Notes: generated from the letters alone by a model not told the origin. DNA of 11,828 nucleotides from an uncultured Gemmatimonadota bacterium (GCA_946887155.1 CAMPKM010000053.1:1-11828), one strand, 5' to 3'; positions 1-7,522 are shown, counted from the first letter of the stretch. Program-made: numbers and translations.

Positions 1-32
1 GTGACATCCCGTCCCCTTTTCCGTCCTCGCTG

Positions 33-3000
33 TCAGCGAACAACCTCGTCAATGACAATTCCGCCGTTTGCGGCGCGGGGGATGGTGATCCCTTTCAAAC
101 GAGTTGCTCCACGAGACCCGAGTGTCCGCCTGGTGAGCAGGGCAGCGGAACGGGAGCCGATGGCCTGATTGGCCGGAGCGGCAGGTGCGATCCCCTCGAA
201 CTCGAAGGCGCCGATATCGCAAGCGTCCTTTCGGGAGAATCCGCGCTGGTCGGTGGTCGTACACGTCGCCGGATTTCCCGAGTTGATGAGCGCACTGCCG
301 GCGATGACGGCATGTGTCATCGTTGGACCACCGTTGTCCGCCAGCGTGGCATTGAGGCCAGCCGCGGCCCCCAGTTTGTCGGACGCCTGTGTGAAGGATG
401 GGCAGGACGCATTGTCACTGAGGTTGTTGCCCTGCGATGTGATGGTCGCGGTGACGGCGACGCCACAGTTGAGCAGGCTGGTGCCCATCATGTTGTTCGC
501 GAGCACTGAGTTCGCGATGGTGATGGCGCCGGCATTGTTGCCGGCGATGCCGCCGCCAATCGTCGCCGCTGTATTGCCGACAATCGTCAGGCTCTGGAAG
601 TTCGCGGGCCCGGTAACACTGATGCCGCCGCCCAGCGTGGTGGCTGTGTTACCGGAAATCGTGCTGTTCCGGATAGTCGTGTTGCCGAGGGAGGCCGCGA
701 ATATCGCACCACCCTGACCCGCCGTGGGACTGGTTGAAGAACCCGCCGAGTTTCCGTTGAATACCGAATTCTCGATGACCGCGGGACCACCGTTTGTGAT
801 GGCGCCGCCGCCGGTGATTGACGTGTTCCCCGAGAACGTCGATCGCTGGACCGTTGCGCTCCCGGTGCCAACCAGGTGAAGGGCACCACTCTGCAACGTG
901 GCGGTGTTGGTCAGGAACCTCGAGTCGGTCACCGTCAGTTGCGCCGCTTCACCTTTGGCGACGGCACCGCCCGAGCTTCCGCTCGAATTGCCCTCGAAGG
1001 CGCTGTTCGATATCGAGAGCGAAGTTGTCCCGAACACGCCGACAGCCCCAGCGACACCGGTTGATTGGTTGTTACGGAACGTCAGGTTGGTGAGCGTCAC
1101 GCTTCCCGATGTGACGAGCTGGATTCCGCCGCCCTGAACGCCGGCGACGTTCCCTTCGAACAGCACGTCCTGAATCGTGGCCGTGGATTCGCTCAGGAGA
1201 ATGCCGCCTCCCGATGCGCCAGTGGCAACGTTTCCGGTAAAGGATCCACCGGTAACCGTGCGATTGGTTGAACCTCCGGCAGAAATTCCGCCACCGATAG
1301 CCAATCCGCCGGTGTTGTCGCTGACATGAACGTTGGTCAGCGTCAGCGTTGCTCCCGCGGCCGCGATTCCCGCCCCGAATCCGGACTCGACCTGATTGGC
1401 CTCGATGCTGCCGTCAGTCATGATGAGCGACGTCCCACTGAAGGCCTGGATACCGCCGCCACTGTTGTTCGTGCCGGTCACCTTGTTTGCTCGAATGACG
1501 GTCTTGTTCAGGCGGGCAATCGCCGTACCCTGCAAATAGATGCCGCCGCCACCACCGCCACCTTTGGCAAAGTTGTCGCGGATGGTGCTGTTGCTGATGG
1601 TCACGTCCGAGGCTCCCCAGAGCCAGAGTCCTCCGACGCGACCGTTCGACGTGTTGTTGTTGATCGTCGTGCCGTCGACAGTGAACTCGCCGACGTCTCC
1701 AAGAACCATTCCGGCGCCGGTATTCGACGTGTTGTTGGAGACCGTCGAGTTCACGATCGAACCCGTCGTTCCGGCGAGAATCCGGAGTCCTCCGCCCTCA
1801 CCCGCGGGCGATCCATTCGCGTTGATCGTGGCATTGTCGAGCGTCAGCGTCGACGTCCCCTCAGCCAGAATGCCACCACCGCCCGCCGATCCGGCCAACA
1901 CTGAATTTCCTTCGACGGTGGTGCCAGTCAGGGTGAGTTTGCTGTCCAGTTGCCGGATTCCGCCGCCCCATCCGTTTGCGACCGTGTTTCCCTTGATTCG
2001 GCCGCCGGTCATGGTCACCTCGGCGCCCGAGGAAAGTGAGAGTCCGCCTCCAGGCTGGTTGGTGCCGGTCGCCTTGTTTTCATCGATGATCACCTGGTCC
2101 AGCGTGAGCGTGCTGCCGATGACCATGATGCCACCGCCCTCTCCGCCATTCGCCTCATTTTCGACGACCATGACGTTCGTCAGCGTGGCGTCGGCGCCGT
2201 TGGTGAGCAGCAGCCCACCGCCACCGTTGCTGATGCCACCGCGCAGGCGAACGCCAGCCAGTGACGCGACGGCACCGTCCACTTCGAGGACGCGACGTTG
2301 ATTCACCGTTGTCGCCGCCGCGTCGATCGTAAAGACGTCGGGACCCGGTCCGACGATGTGCATGGGCGTCGTTATGACCGGAAGCGCTGACGTCAGCGTG
2401 ATCGTCTGTGCGGTATTGCCGAACGCCGCCGCCACGACCTGGAAGTGGATCGAATCAGCCTGTGAGTCCGCGTTGGATGCCGTGATGGCTTCACGCAGCG
2501 AGCAGTGCGAATAGTTGCACGTCCCGTCGCTAACGTCGTTCAGGCTGGCCACAAGGTACCCGCCTCGCACGGTCATGGTGGCGGTGCCGGAGATGGCCGT
2601 GTTGAAAACGGTCTGCGCGGTGACCGTGCACGGCCCAGCTGTTTCGGGCGCCGTCCACGTTATGGAGCTGCCTGTCCCGTTTACCGTCCCGCAGCTCGCG
2701 GTCCAGGTGACGCCTGTCTGCGACGTACCAGTAACGGTTGCGGCAATCGTGACAGGTTCGCCTCGAAACACCGCGCGGGTGGCCGGTGAGAGGGAGACGA
2801 CTATTGGCGTTACCGTAGCCTGTGCGGTTCCGGATTTGGTTGCGTCTTCGACGCTGGTAGCGCGAACCGTGTACGTGCCTCCAGCGAGTGGAGCGGTGTA
2901 CGTGGCACCAAGCCCGGAACCGGTGATCGTCCCACCGGTTGCAGACCAGGTCACCCCCTGCGTGCTATTGGTCACCGTAGCAGTGAACTGGCTCGTTCCA

Positions 3001-3143
3001 CCTGCCGCCACTGTTGCGGTTGACGGCGACACTGAAACGACGATTGCCGGCGGAGGTTCCGAGGTTCCCCCACCACACGCCAACACCAGAATGCTGACCG
3101 CAAGCATTCCGGTGGGCCGCCACGCCTTCAGGTCCCGTCGCAT
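33..3143 (-). CDS. Large surface lipoprotein: two Ig-like domains, CSLREA motif and right-handed beta-helix
   Basis: A 1036-residue protein. The N-terminus is a lipoprotein signal: basic MRRDLK, a hydrophobic stretch, then lipobox LVLAC with the lipidated Cys at residue 23. Two bacterial Ig-like domains follow (about 33-112 and 115-193), both with the SLSP/SVSP strand and a VTW core. A CSLREA motif lies at 214-219, typical of the start of secreted beta-helix proteins. From about 240 to 940 there are parallel beta-helix rungs with recurring N-x-A/S, GGGI and S-T-I/V patterns, as in polymorphic outer-membrane or pectate-lyase-like folds. The helix ends at DIGAFE (976-981), which usually closes this architecture; here about 52 more basic residues follow. 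The start is supported by AAGGAG six bases upstream. Expected at the cell surface; adhesion or polysaccharide binding is inferred. No catalytic residues are recognisable. It is transcribed alone, divergently from the DsrE-like gene. Confidence 0.9.
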   Translation of the reverse strand: MRRDLKAWRPTGMLAVSILVLACGGGTSEPPPAIVVSVSPSTATVAAGGTSQFTATVTNSTQGVTWSATGGTITGSGLGATYTAPLAGGTYTVRATSVEDATKSGTAQATVTPIVVSLSPATRAVFRGEPVTIAATVTGTSQTGVTWTASCGTVNGTGSSITWTAPETAGPCTVTAQTVFNTAISGTATMTVRGGYLVASLNDVSDGTCNYSHCSLREAITASNADSQADSIHFQVVAAAFGNTAQTITLTSALPVITTPMHIVGPGPDVFTIDAAATTVNQRRVLEVDGAVASLAGVRLRGGISNGGGGLLLTNGADATLTNVMVVENEANGGEGGGIMVIGSTLTLDQVIIDENKATGTNQPGGGLSLSSGAEVTMTGGRIKGNTVANGWGGGIRQLDSKLTLTGTTVEGNSVLAGSAGGGGILAEGTSTLTLDNATINANGSPAGEGGGLRILAGTTGSIVNSTVSNNTSNTGAGMVLGDVGEFTVDGTTINNNTSNGRVGGLWLWGASDVTISNSTIRDNFAKGGGGGGGIYLQGTAIARLNKTVIRANKVTGTNNSGGGIQAFSGTSLIMTDGSIEANQVESGFGAGIAAAGATLTLTNVHVSDNTGGLAIGGGISAGGSTNRTVTGGSFTGNVATGASGGGILLSESTATIQDVLFEGNVAGVQGGGIQLVTSGSVTLTNLTFRNNQSTGVAGAVGVFGTTSLSISNSAFEGNSSGSSGGAVAKGEAAQLTVTDSRFLTNTATLQSGALHLVGTGSATVQRSTFSGNTSITGGGAITNGGPAVIENSVFNGNSAGSSTSPTAGQGGAIFAASLGNTTIRNSTISGNTATTLGGGISVTGPANFQSLTIVGNTAATIGGGIAGNNAGAITIANSVLANNMMGTSLLNCGVAVTATITSQGNNLSDNASCPSFTQASDKLGAAAGLNATLADNGGPTMTHAVIAGSALINSGNPATCTTTDQRGFSRKDACDIGAFEFEGIAPAAPANQAIGSRSAALLTRRTLGSRGATRLKGITIPRAANGGIVIDEVVR

Positions 3144-3149
3144 GCCCGT

Positions 3150-3155
3150 CTCCTT
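3150..3155 (-). promoter_or_regulatory. Ribosome binding site of the beta-helix lipoprotein gene
   Basis: On the minus strand this reads AAGGAG, six bases before the ATG at 3143. It is the clearest Shine-Dalgarno site in the window with ideal spacing, and it fixes the start just before the lipoprotein signal. Confidence 0.8.
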
Positions 3156-3222
3156 GTCCGTGGTTGCTGATATCCGACGCCTGACCGGTAACGCGTCGAA
3201 TTGCCCGAGCTCGGCTCATCCC

Positions 3223-3230
3223 GGAGGGAG
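3223..3230 (+). promoter_or_regulatory. Alternative Shine-Dalgarno-like site upstream of the DsrE-like gene
   Basis: GGAGGGAG lies 11 bases before an in-frame GTG at 3242, which would add 20 residues ahead of the Tat signal. Spacing is longer than usual. It competes with the AGGA at 3291-3294 serving the GTG at 3302. A CCTCC at 3283-3287 could pair with the GGAGG here, but that is only 5 bp across a loop of about 55 bases. Confidence 0.35.
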
Positions 3231-3301
3231 CCAATCGCGACGTGAGTTCGTTGCGCGGCAAAAAATCACTACTTTTGGTGAACCTCCTCCAGGACGCACC
3301 C

Positions 3302-3925
3302 GTGACATCAACCCGACGCGAGTTTCTGGCCTCAGCCGGCGCAATGGCGGGCGTCAGCCTTCTCCCAACCATCGCGGGCGCCGAGCAGGCGCCGCAGGGC
3401 TGGGACCTGTCCTTCATCGATCGATTCACCGGCAAACACAAGCAGGTGTTCGACATCATGGATACGGGGCTGGCGCTCGCGGTGATCAAGAACTGGCTGA
3501 ACTCGTGGGAATCGGTATTCGGTCTCAAGCATCCCGACGTGAACGCCATCGCCGGTATTGCCGGCAAAGGCTTCGTGATCAACGCGAGCGATGCGTTATA
3601 CGCGAAGTACCCGATCGGCCAGTTGTTCCAGGTCAACGGTGCAGATGGGAAGCCGGCGCAGAAGAGTCCTTTCCTCGACGGTGGCCAAGGCAGCATGGCC
3701 GGAGCGGGAGTGCGTCCGCTCCAGGCGCGCGGTGTGGTGTTCTGGATGTGCAACAACGCGCTGAATGCCGTCGCGGCCCGCATCGCGGGGGCGACCAAGG
3801 GTTCACCGCAGGAGATCTATCAGGATCTGCGTGCCGGTTTGAACCCCGGCGTAGTCGTCGTGCCGGCGCACACGATGCTCGTCGGCATGGTGCAGGAGAA
3901 AGGCTTCACGTACGAGGTCGTCTGA
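3302..3925 (+). CDS. Tat-exported DsrE/DsrF-like protein
   Basis: 207 residues from the GTG at 3302, chosen because AGGA (3291-3294) lies seven bases upstream and the product then opens directly with a Tat signal: TRREFL at residues 4-9, a hydrophobic Ala/Gly/Leu stretch, and a cleavage site near AGA27. The mature part looks like the DsrE/DsrF fold. It has an early hydrophobic strand (DTGLALAVIKNWL), a middle GKGFVINASDALY segment, GVVFWMCNNAL with Cys150, and a terminal GVVVVPAHTMLVGMVQEKGF (183-202) matching the family's PGV-VVPAG--ELV--Q--GY ending. DsrE-family proteins handle reactive sulfur through a cysteine; Cys150 is the candidate, but function here is inferred. Most relatives are cytoplasmic, so a Tat signal places this one outside the inner membrane. 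An in-frame GTG at 3242 is a possible longer start. The gene appears monocistronic, converging on the jelly-roll gene. Confidence 0.8.
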   Translation: MTSTRREFLASAGAMAGVSLLPTIAGAEQAPQGWDLSFIDRFTGKHKQVFDIMDTGLALAVIKNWLNSWESVFGLKHPDVNAIAGIAGKGFVINASDALYAKYPIGQLFQVNGADGKPAQKSPFLDGGQGSMAGAGVRPLQARGVVFWMCNNALNAVAARIAGATKGSPQEIYQDLRAGLNPGVVVVPAHTMLVGMVQEKGFTYEVV

Positions 3926-3957
3926 GGCACGCCAGGGCGCTAACGAAGCGAACGCGA

Positions 3958-3989
3958 AAAGGGCCGGAGCAGTTATGCTCCGGCCCTTT
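3958..3989. terminator. Bidirectional rho-independent terminator
   Basis: A 14-bp perfect inverted repeat (AAAGGGCCGGAGCA, loop GTTA, TGCTCCGGCCCTTT) between the ends of two convergent genes. On the minus strand the stem runs into TTTT followed by CGCG; on the plus strand the stem itself ends in TTT. It sits 32 bases after the DsrE-like stop and 17 bases beyond the jelly-roll stop, so it can terminate both transcripts. Confidence 0.85.
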
Positions 3990-4006
3990 CGATCATCAGC
4001 AGCTTT

Positions 4007-4699
4007 CTACTTCTTGGTCAGGCCGGCGACGTGGGCGTCCGTATTATGACCAAAACGGAGTCCGTAAACACCGTCCGTGGATTTCAACTTGCCAGCGGCG
4101 ACCACGTCGGACTTCGGATATGTCCCGACGACCTTGTCGTTGATGAGGCATTCGACTTTGTCCGCCGAAACCCGCATGGCGATCTTCTGCGTCACGGCCT
4201 GCCCCTTCGAGGCAGCCTTGTTGACGGCATCATTCGTTTCGCCGCGACGGCCGTTCAGCTGGAACGCGGCCGGACCGAAACCGCGAACGATGAAGCTTCC
4301 GTTCCCGTATGCAGCGCAATAGAGCAGTGACTGATTGTCCGTGCCCATGTCATTTCCGCCGATGAACAGCCCGTAAGGATGCGGGTGGTCATTCAGGCCC
4401 ATGTACTCGCGTTCCGTGAACGTCGCCTCGACCGTGTAGTTACCCGAGGCGGTGTTCGCTGTATTCCAGTAGACCGCAGCCGGACCGGTCGTCACGTGGA
4501 ACCCCGGACCCATCGTCACGAGTTTCGTGTCTTCGATTTTCCCGCCGCGCTGTGCCTCATTGGCATCGACCTTTCCCATCCATCCGGCGACGGAGATGCC
4601 ACCACCGGCAACGGCGCGCGATGCGTCCTGAGCGGCGCTGATCGCCGGGACAGCAATCGTGGCGGCTATGGCAACCGCAAATCCATGACTGCAACGCAT
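4007..4699 (-). CDS. Secreted jelly-roll (LamG/DUF1080-like) domain protein
   Basis: 230 residues from the ATG at 4699; AGAGGA lies about seven bases upstream. The reading frame stays open to 4822, but the extra residues do not resemble a signal and run past the likely promoter. Residues 1-23 form a Sec signal peptide (hydrophobic AVAIAATIAV core, cleavage after SAA). The mature part has alternating beta segments: VYWNTANTASGNYTVEATF (77-94), PYGLFIGGND (108-117), FIVRGFGPAAFQL (136-148), IAMRVSADKVECLINDKVVGTY (173-194) and GVYGLRFGHN (210-219). The phrase about a metal-free ligand-like body with an 'ECLINDKVV' strand pair is typical of concanavalin-A-like jelly rolls such as the DUF1080/3-keto-disaccharide hydrolase group. 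No convincing catalytic residues are seen, so a carbohydrate-binding or structural periplasmic role is only inferred. Shares its terminator with the DsrE-like gene and its upstream region with the DUF4159 gene. Confidence 0.8.
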   Translation of the reverse strand: MRCSHGFAVAIAATIAVPAISAAQDASRAVAGGGISVAGWMGKVDANEAQRGGKIEDTKLVTMGPGFHVTTGPAAVYWNTANTASGNYTVEATFTEREYMGLNDHPHPYGLFIGGNDMGTDNQSLLYCAAYGNGSFIVRGFGPAAFQLNGRRGETNDAVNKAASKGQAVTQKIAMRVSADKVECLINDKVVGTYPKSDVVAAGKLKSTDGVYGLRFGHNTDAHVAGLTKK

Positions 4700-4732
4700 G
4701 TTCGATCCTCTCGCTAGGGTTGGACACCGCCA

Positions 4733-4738
4733 ATTATA
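4733..4738 (-). promoter_or_regulatory. Putative -10 element for the jelly-roll gene
   Basis: On the minus strand this reads TATAAT, a perfect consensus -10 box in otherwise GC-rich DNA, 33 bases before the ATG at 4699. No good TTGACA-like -35 is seen at 16-18 bases spacing, so the call rests on the -10 alone. Confidence 0.5.
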
Positions 4739-4778
4739 CGCAGCAATCGCGCAATCGGTTATCCCTGTTCGGTTCGTC

Positions 4779-4801
4779 CCCGGAAGGACTCCCTTCCCGG
4801 G
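4779..4801. other. GC-rich hairpin in the divergent intergenic region
   Basis: Inverted repeat CCCGGAAGG / CCTTCCCGGG with a 4-base loop (4788-4791) and one bulged C (4798). It lies between the likely jelly-roll promoter and the start of the DUF4159 gene. There is no T tract, so it is not a standard terminator. It could be a leader structure of the DUF4159 mRNA or a protein-binding palindrome; its role is unknown. Confidence 0.4.
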
Positions 4802-4888
4802 CCGCCAGTGGATGAAATTCACGATGAACGAACGCGACTGGCATTTTTACCGGCTGGGCCTGCTTCACCTGCCATCCTCGGGATCCTG

Positions 4889-5602
4889 TTGAACACTCGC
4901 CGCCGATTCCTGAAAGAGATCGCCGCCGCCCTGTCGGGCGTGGCGATCGCGCCGGGCCTCGCCCGCGCGTTAGGCAGCTGGTCGACGTCCGAATTCGTCT
5001 TCGCGCGCCTTCGCTACGACTCGGGCGACTGGGACTACAATCCCAAGGTGTGCGCCAACGTACTCGACTCGGTGGTGCAGTACACGACCATCGCGGTGCA
5101 CCAGCAGGAAGTCGTGATCACCGCGGATTCGGCCGAGCTGCTGGCGTTTCCCTTCCTGTTCATGACCGGGCACAAGCTGGTCCGGTTCAACGACAAGGAA
5201 CGCGCGGGCCTGGTGCGCTTCGTCGAGAACGGAGGACTCCTGTTCTCGGACGACTGCAACCATGACGTAAACGGGTTGTACTCGAAGTCGTTCGAGGCGG
5301 AAGTCGCGCGGATGTTTCCAGGTCCGGATCCGCTTCCAAAAATCCCGAACTCGCACCCGCTGTATCGCGCCTTCTTCCGGTTTCCCGAGGGTCCGCCGCA
5401 GACCAGCCACGAACTCAATGGCTGGGGGGACAACATCGTGCACGACTACCTGCGCGGTCTCGAGCACGCTGACCGGCTGGGAATCGTCTACTCCAACAAA
5501 GATTACGGTTGCGAGTGGGACTACGACTGGCGGAACAAGCGGTTCAGGCGCGAGGATAATACGAGGTTCGCCGTGAATCTCGTCGTGTACTCAATGTCTT
5601 GA
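4889..5602 (+). CDS. Tat-exported DUF4159-domain protein
   Basis: 237 residues from a TTG at 4889, chosen because the product then begins with a near-perfect Tat motif, TRRRFLK at 3-9, followed by AAALSGVAIAPGLARALG. The upstream GGGA is a weak ribosome site; a GTG at 4808 in the same frame would add 27 residues with no signal character. The mature part is DUF4159: FARLRYDSGDWDYNP (38-52) matches the family's opening F-RL-Y-GGDWD pattern, GGLLFSDDCNHD (115-126) its central strand and Asp/Cys loop, and HPLYRAFF (156-163) the later helix. DUF4159 adopts a class-I glutamine-amidotransferase-like fold without a known reaction. Family members are usually encoded beside MoxR, DUF58 and BatA-like genes. 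Here such a BatA-like gene lies about 3.6 kb away on the opposite strand. Function unknown; a periplasmic or membrane-associated envelope role is inferred. Confidence 0.85.
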   Translation: MNTRRRFLKEIAAALSGVAIAPGLARALGSWSTSEFVFARLRYDSGDWDYNPKVCANVLDSVVQYTTIAVHQQEVVITADSAELLAFPFLFMTGHKLVRFNDKERAGLVRFVENGGLLFSDDCNHDVNGLYSKSFEAEVARMFPGPDPLPKIPNSHPLYRAFFRFPEGPPQTSHELNGWGDNIVHDYLRGLEHADRLGIVYSNKDYGCEWDYDWRNKRFRREDNTRFAVNLVVYSMS

Positions 5603-5618
5603 CTGGAAACGCGGCTAC

Positions 5619-5642
5619 AAAAAAACGCGCACGGATTGCGCG
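5619..5642 (-). terminator. Rho-independent terminator for the TldD transcript
   Basis: Read on the minus strand: CGCGCA, loop ATCCG, TGCGCG, then seven T. The stem is six perfect base pairs, all GC except one. It lies about 176 bases past the TldD stop and just beyond the end of the convergent DUF4159 gene. On the plus strand no T tract follows the stem, so it works in one direction only. Confidence 0.65.
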
Positions 5643-5767
5643 AAAACTGCGCGGATGAAGCGTACACTCATTCCCTCACGGGACTAACGAACGTACGAAG
5701 CACATTCTGCTCAGTCCGCAGGTTTTTGCGCTATCCGCGTCAAACCTTTGCACTCATCAGCGCAACA

Positions 5768-5807
5768 GGCAAACCGGACCCACGCTGATTGGCGCAACCG
5801 GTTTGCC
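5768..5807. repeat. 10-bp inverted repeat after the TldD gene
   Basis: GGCAAACCGG (5768-5777) and CCGGTTTGCC (5798-5807) are perfect complements separated by 20 bases that contain a small CGC/GCG inner stem. It begins 12 bases after the TldD stop. Without a T tract it may be an mRNA 3'-end stabilising structure or a first, weak terminator. A further 7-bp pair, TTGCGCT (5726-5732) and AGCGCAA (5759-5765), lies beside it. Confidence 0.45.
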
Positions 5808-5818
5808 CTTGGCTCTCC

Positions 5819-7486
5819 TCAATCGAAGGCCGCTCCTGTCATGATGTTCCGGATCAGCAGCCACGGGGATCCATGCGAAATCGCGTTCGTCTGCGTGGGC
5901 TGCCCCTTGGCGTCGCCGCCGGTGCCGAACATCTGCCATTCCTTCGGGCCCGTCACCGCGTCGAGGTTGGCCCAGAAATCCGTCGTGATCGCGTTGTAGG
6001 TCACGTCGGTAACCATGCGCGTGATCTTGCCGTTCTTGATCTCCCAGAACACGTGGCCGCCGAACTGGCCATTGTAGCGCTGCTGGTCGATCGAGTAGCT
6101 GCCGCGCCCGTCGATCATCACGCCGTTGCGGACGTCGGCGATCATCTGCTCCCGCGTTGGTGAGTTCTCCGGCCCCGGTTCGAGCTGGACGTTCGGCATG
6201 CGGAGGAATGGATAGTCGCGCCAGGAACTCCCGTACGTGCACCCGCGGCTGAAATCCTCGTTCAGGTAGTGGGCGGTCTCGCGATTCGTCTGCAGCCCGA
6301 CCAGCGTTCCCTCGCGAATGATGTCCCACTTCATCGTCTTCACACCGTCGTCGTCGAACCCGAAGCTGCCAAGCCCACGCGTCGTCCGGTCGGCGACGAT
6401 GTTGAGGTGCTTCGATCCGTACTTGAGCTTCCCGACGTCGGATAGCTTGCAGAAGCTGGTGCCGGCGTAGTTGGCCTCGTAGCCGACGACGCGGTCGAGC
6501 TCCGTCGGGTGGGCGATGATCTCGTGAATCGTGAGTGCGGCATGCGACGGAGACAGGATGAGGTCGCGCAGCCCGCTCGAGCCTAACGGCTGGGCGCTGC
6601 AGTTCTCGACGGCTTCACTCGCGACCCGCTCGACGACCTGCGGAAAGTCGCATTCATCGATGATCTCCCAGCCGGCCATGCCGGACACGCCGGGATAATT
6701 GCGCGTTTTCGTGACATCGCCGACCCGGGCCGTGATGCTCATGTTCGGCGTGGTCTGGATCAGCTCCTGCTCGATGTAGGAGCCCTCGCTCGATGCGAAG
6801 TAGCGCCATTCGTAGCTGCAGCTGGCCGACACGTTGACGGCCGTGACGCCCTGCACCGCGCTGGCCTTGTCGACGATGCCCTGCACCCACGCGTCCTTGT
6901 CCGCCTGCGACACGCTCAATGGATGCTTCGACATCGGCGTGATGAAGTTCTCGACGTACGCCGGCACCGGCGCGAGCTTCATGTCCGCCTTCTTCGCGAT
7001 CGCGCTCGCCCGGGCCACTTCGACCGCCATTCTCGTTATGCGGCGGATCTCGTCCTCGGTGACGATTGGACTGCTGGCAAAGCCCCAGACGCCGCTGTGG
7101 ATGACGCGAACGCCGAATCCACCCGGGCGCCGGTCGGCATCCACCGGGATGCCCTGCGTGCCACCGCCGCGACCACCGCGTCCGCCGCCACCACCTCGTC
7201 CACCGCCACCACCGCCGCGGCCGCCCCCGGCACCACCACGACCGCCGGCGTTGAAGTTGGCCGAGGCGCCGGGAAGGGTCGACGTCAACGTGAAGCGAAC
7301 GTCGGCATAGGTGGCGCCGGCCGTCTTCGCCTCCGCCAGCACGATGTCCGCCATGCCCTTGAACCGCGTCTCGAGTACGCGTCCCGTCGGTGACGTCGCG
7401 AGGATGTTGCCGATGAGGTCGCGCGAGTACAACGCGAGCGCGGAGGCAGACCCGGCATGCTTGAGGAAATCTCTTCTGGAACTCAT
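5819..7486 (-). CDS. tldD: Tat-exported TldD-family metallopeptidase
   Basis: 555 residues, longer than the roughly 480 of E. coli TldD because of an N-terminal Tat signal and a Gly-rich insertion. The signal is SRRDFLKHAGSASALAL (3-19), an excellent Tat match. Residues 81-109 are almost all Gly and Arg. The peptidase core follows, with zinc motif HEIIAH at 321-326, next to ELDR where the family has an acidic segment. TldD proteins pair with TldE/PmbA and cleave unstructured peptides; in E. coli they mature microcin B17 and degrade CcdA. The family's C-terminal metal-ligand cysteine, normally in a CGK-x-GQ-like motif, is missing: the matching segment is GTGGDAKGQPTQTNAISHG (521-539), and the last Cys is at 416. 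Metal binding may therefore be altered or use another residue. No Shine-Dalgarno site is visible; the leader is pyrimidine-rich. PmbA lies 148 bp upstream, suggesting co-transcription. Confidence 0.9.
   Translation of the reverse strand: MSSRRDFLKHAGSASALALYSRDLIGNILATSPTGRVLETRFKGMADIVLAEAKTAGATYADVRFTLTSTLPGASANFNAGGRGGAGGGRGGGGGGRGGGGGRGGRGGGTQGIPVDADRRPGGFGVRVIHSGVWGFASSPIVTEDEIRRITRMAVEVARASAIAKKADMKLAPVPAYVENFITPMSKHPLSVSQADKDAWVQGIVDKASAVQGVTAVNVSASCSYEWRYFASSEGSYIEQELIQTTPNMSITARVGDVTKTRNYPGVSGMAGWEIIDECDFPQVVERVASEAVENCSAQPLGSSGLRDLILSPSHAALTIHEIIAHPTELDRVVGYEANYAGTSFCKLSDVGKLKYGSKHLNIVADRTTRGLGSFGFDDDGVKTMKWDIIREGTLVGLQTNRETAHYLNEDFSRGCTYGSSWRDYPFLRMPNVQLEPGPENSPTREQMIADVRNGVMIDGRGSYSIDQQRYNGQFGGHVFWEIKNGKITRMVTDVTYNAITTDFWANLDAVTGPKEWQMFGTGGDAKGQPTQTNAISHGSPWLLIRNIMTGAAFD
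7160..7246 (-). repeat. Gly/Arg-rich triplet-repeat segment inside TldD
   Basis: Codes for residues 81-109 of TldD, made of Gly with scattered Arg and one Ala. At DNA level it is a run of imperfect GGN codons with a few CGN, prone to slippage and copy-number change. It falls between the N-terminal alpha/beta part and the rest of the peptidase domain, so it is probably a flexible surface loop. Confidence 0.75.
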
Positions 7487-7522
7487 GGAAACGAGGTCAG
7501 AGGTAGAGGAAGAGCCTAATCC

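Noticed and set aside
1540..2301. Plus-strand open frame of 253 codons, very rich in Pro and Ser
   Set aside because: It is the antisense of the GGG/S/T-rich beta-helix repeats. Its composition mirrors that strand, and it has no ribosome site or recognisable domain.
3223..3287. Riboswitch-like sequestration of GGAGG by CCTCC in the DsrE-like leader
   Set aside because: Only five base pairs across a loop of about 55 bases, with no conserved aptamer recognisable.
2965..3798. Minus-strand open frame of 277 codons
   Set aside because: It overlaps the lipoprotein start and is antisense to the DsrE-like gene; it shows no domain and lacks a supported start.
2515..4143. Plus-strand open frame of 542 codons
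   Set aside because: It runs antisense through the lipoprotein N-terminus and then out of frame through the DsrE-like and jelly-roll genes, with low-complexity Arg-rich sequence. Real genes with signals and domains occupy all of that DNA.
4700..4822. N-terminal extension of the jelly-roll protein
   Set aside because: The frame is open, but the added 41 residues have no signal character and cross the TATAAT -10 candidate. The ATG at 4699 has AGAGGA and starts a clean signal peptide.
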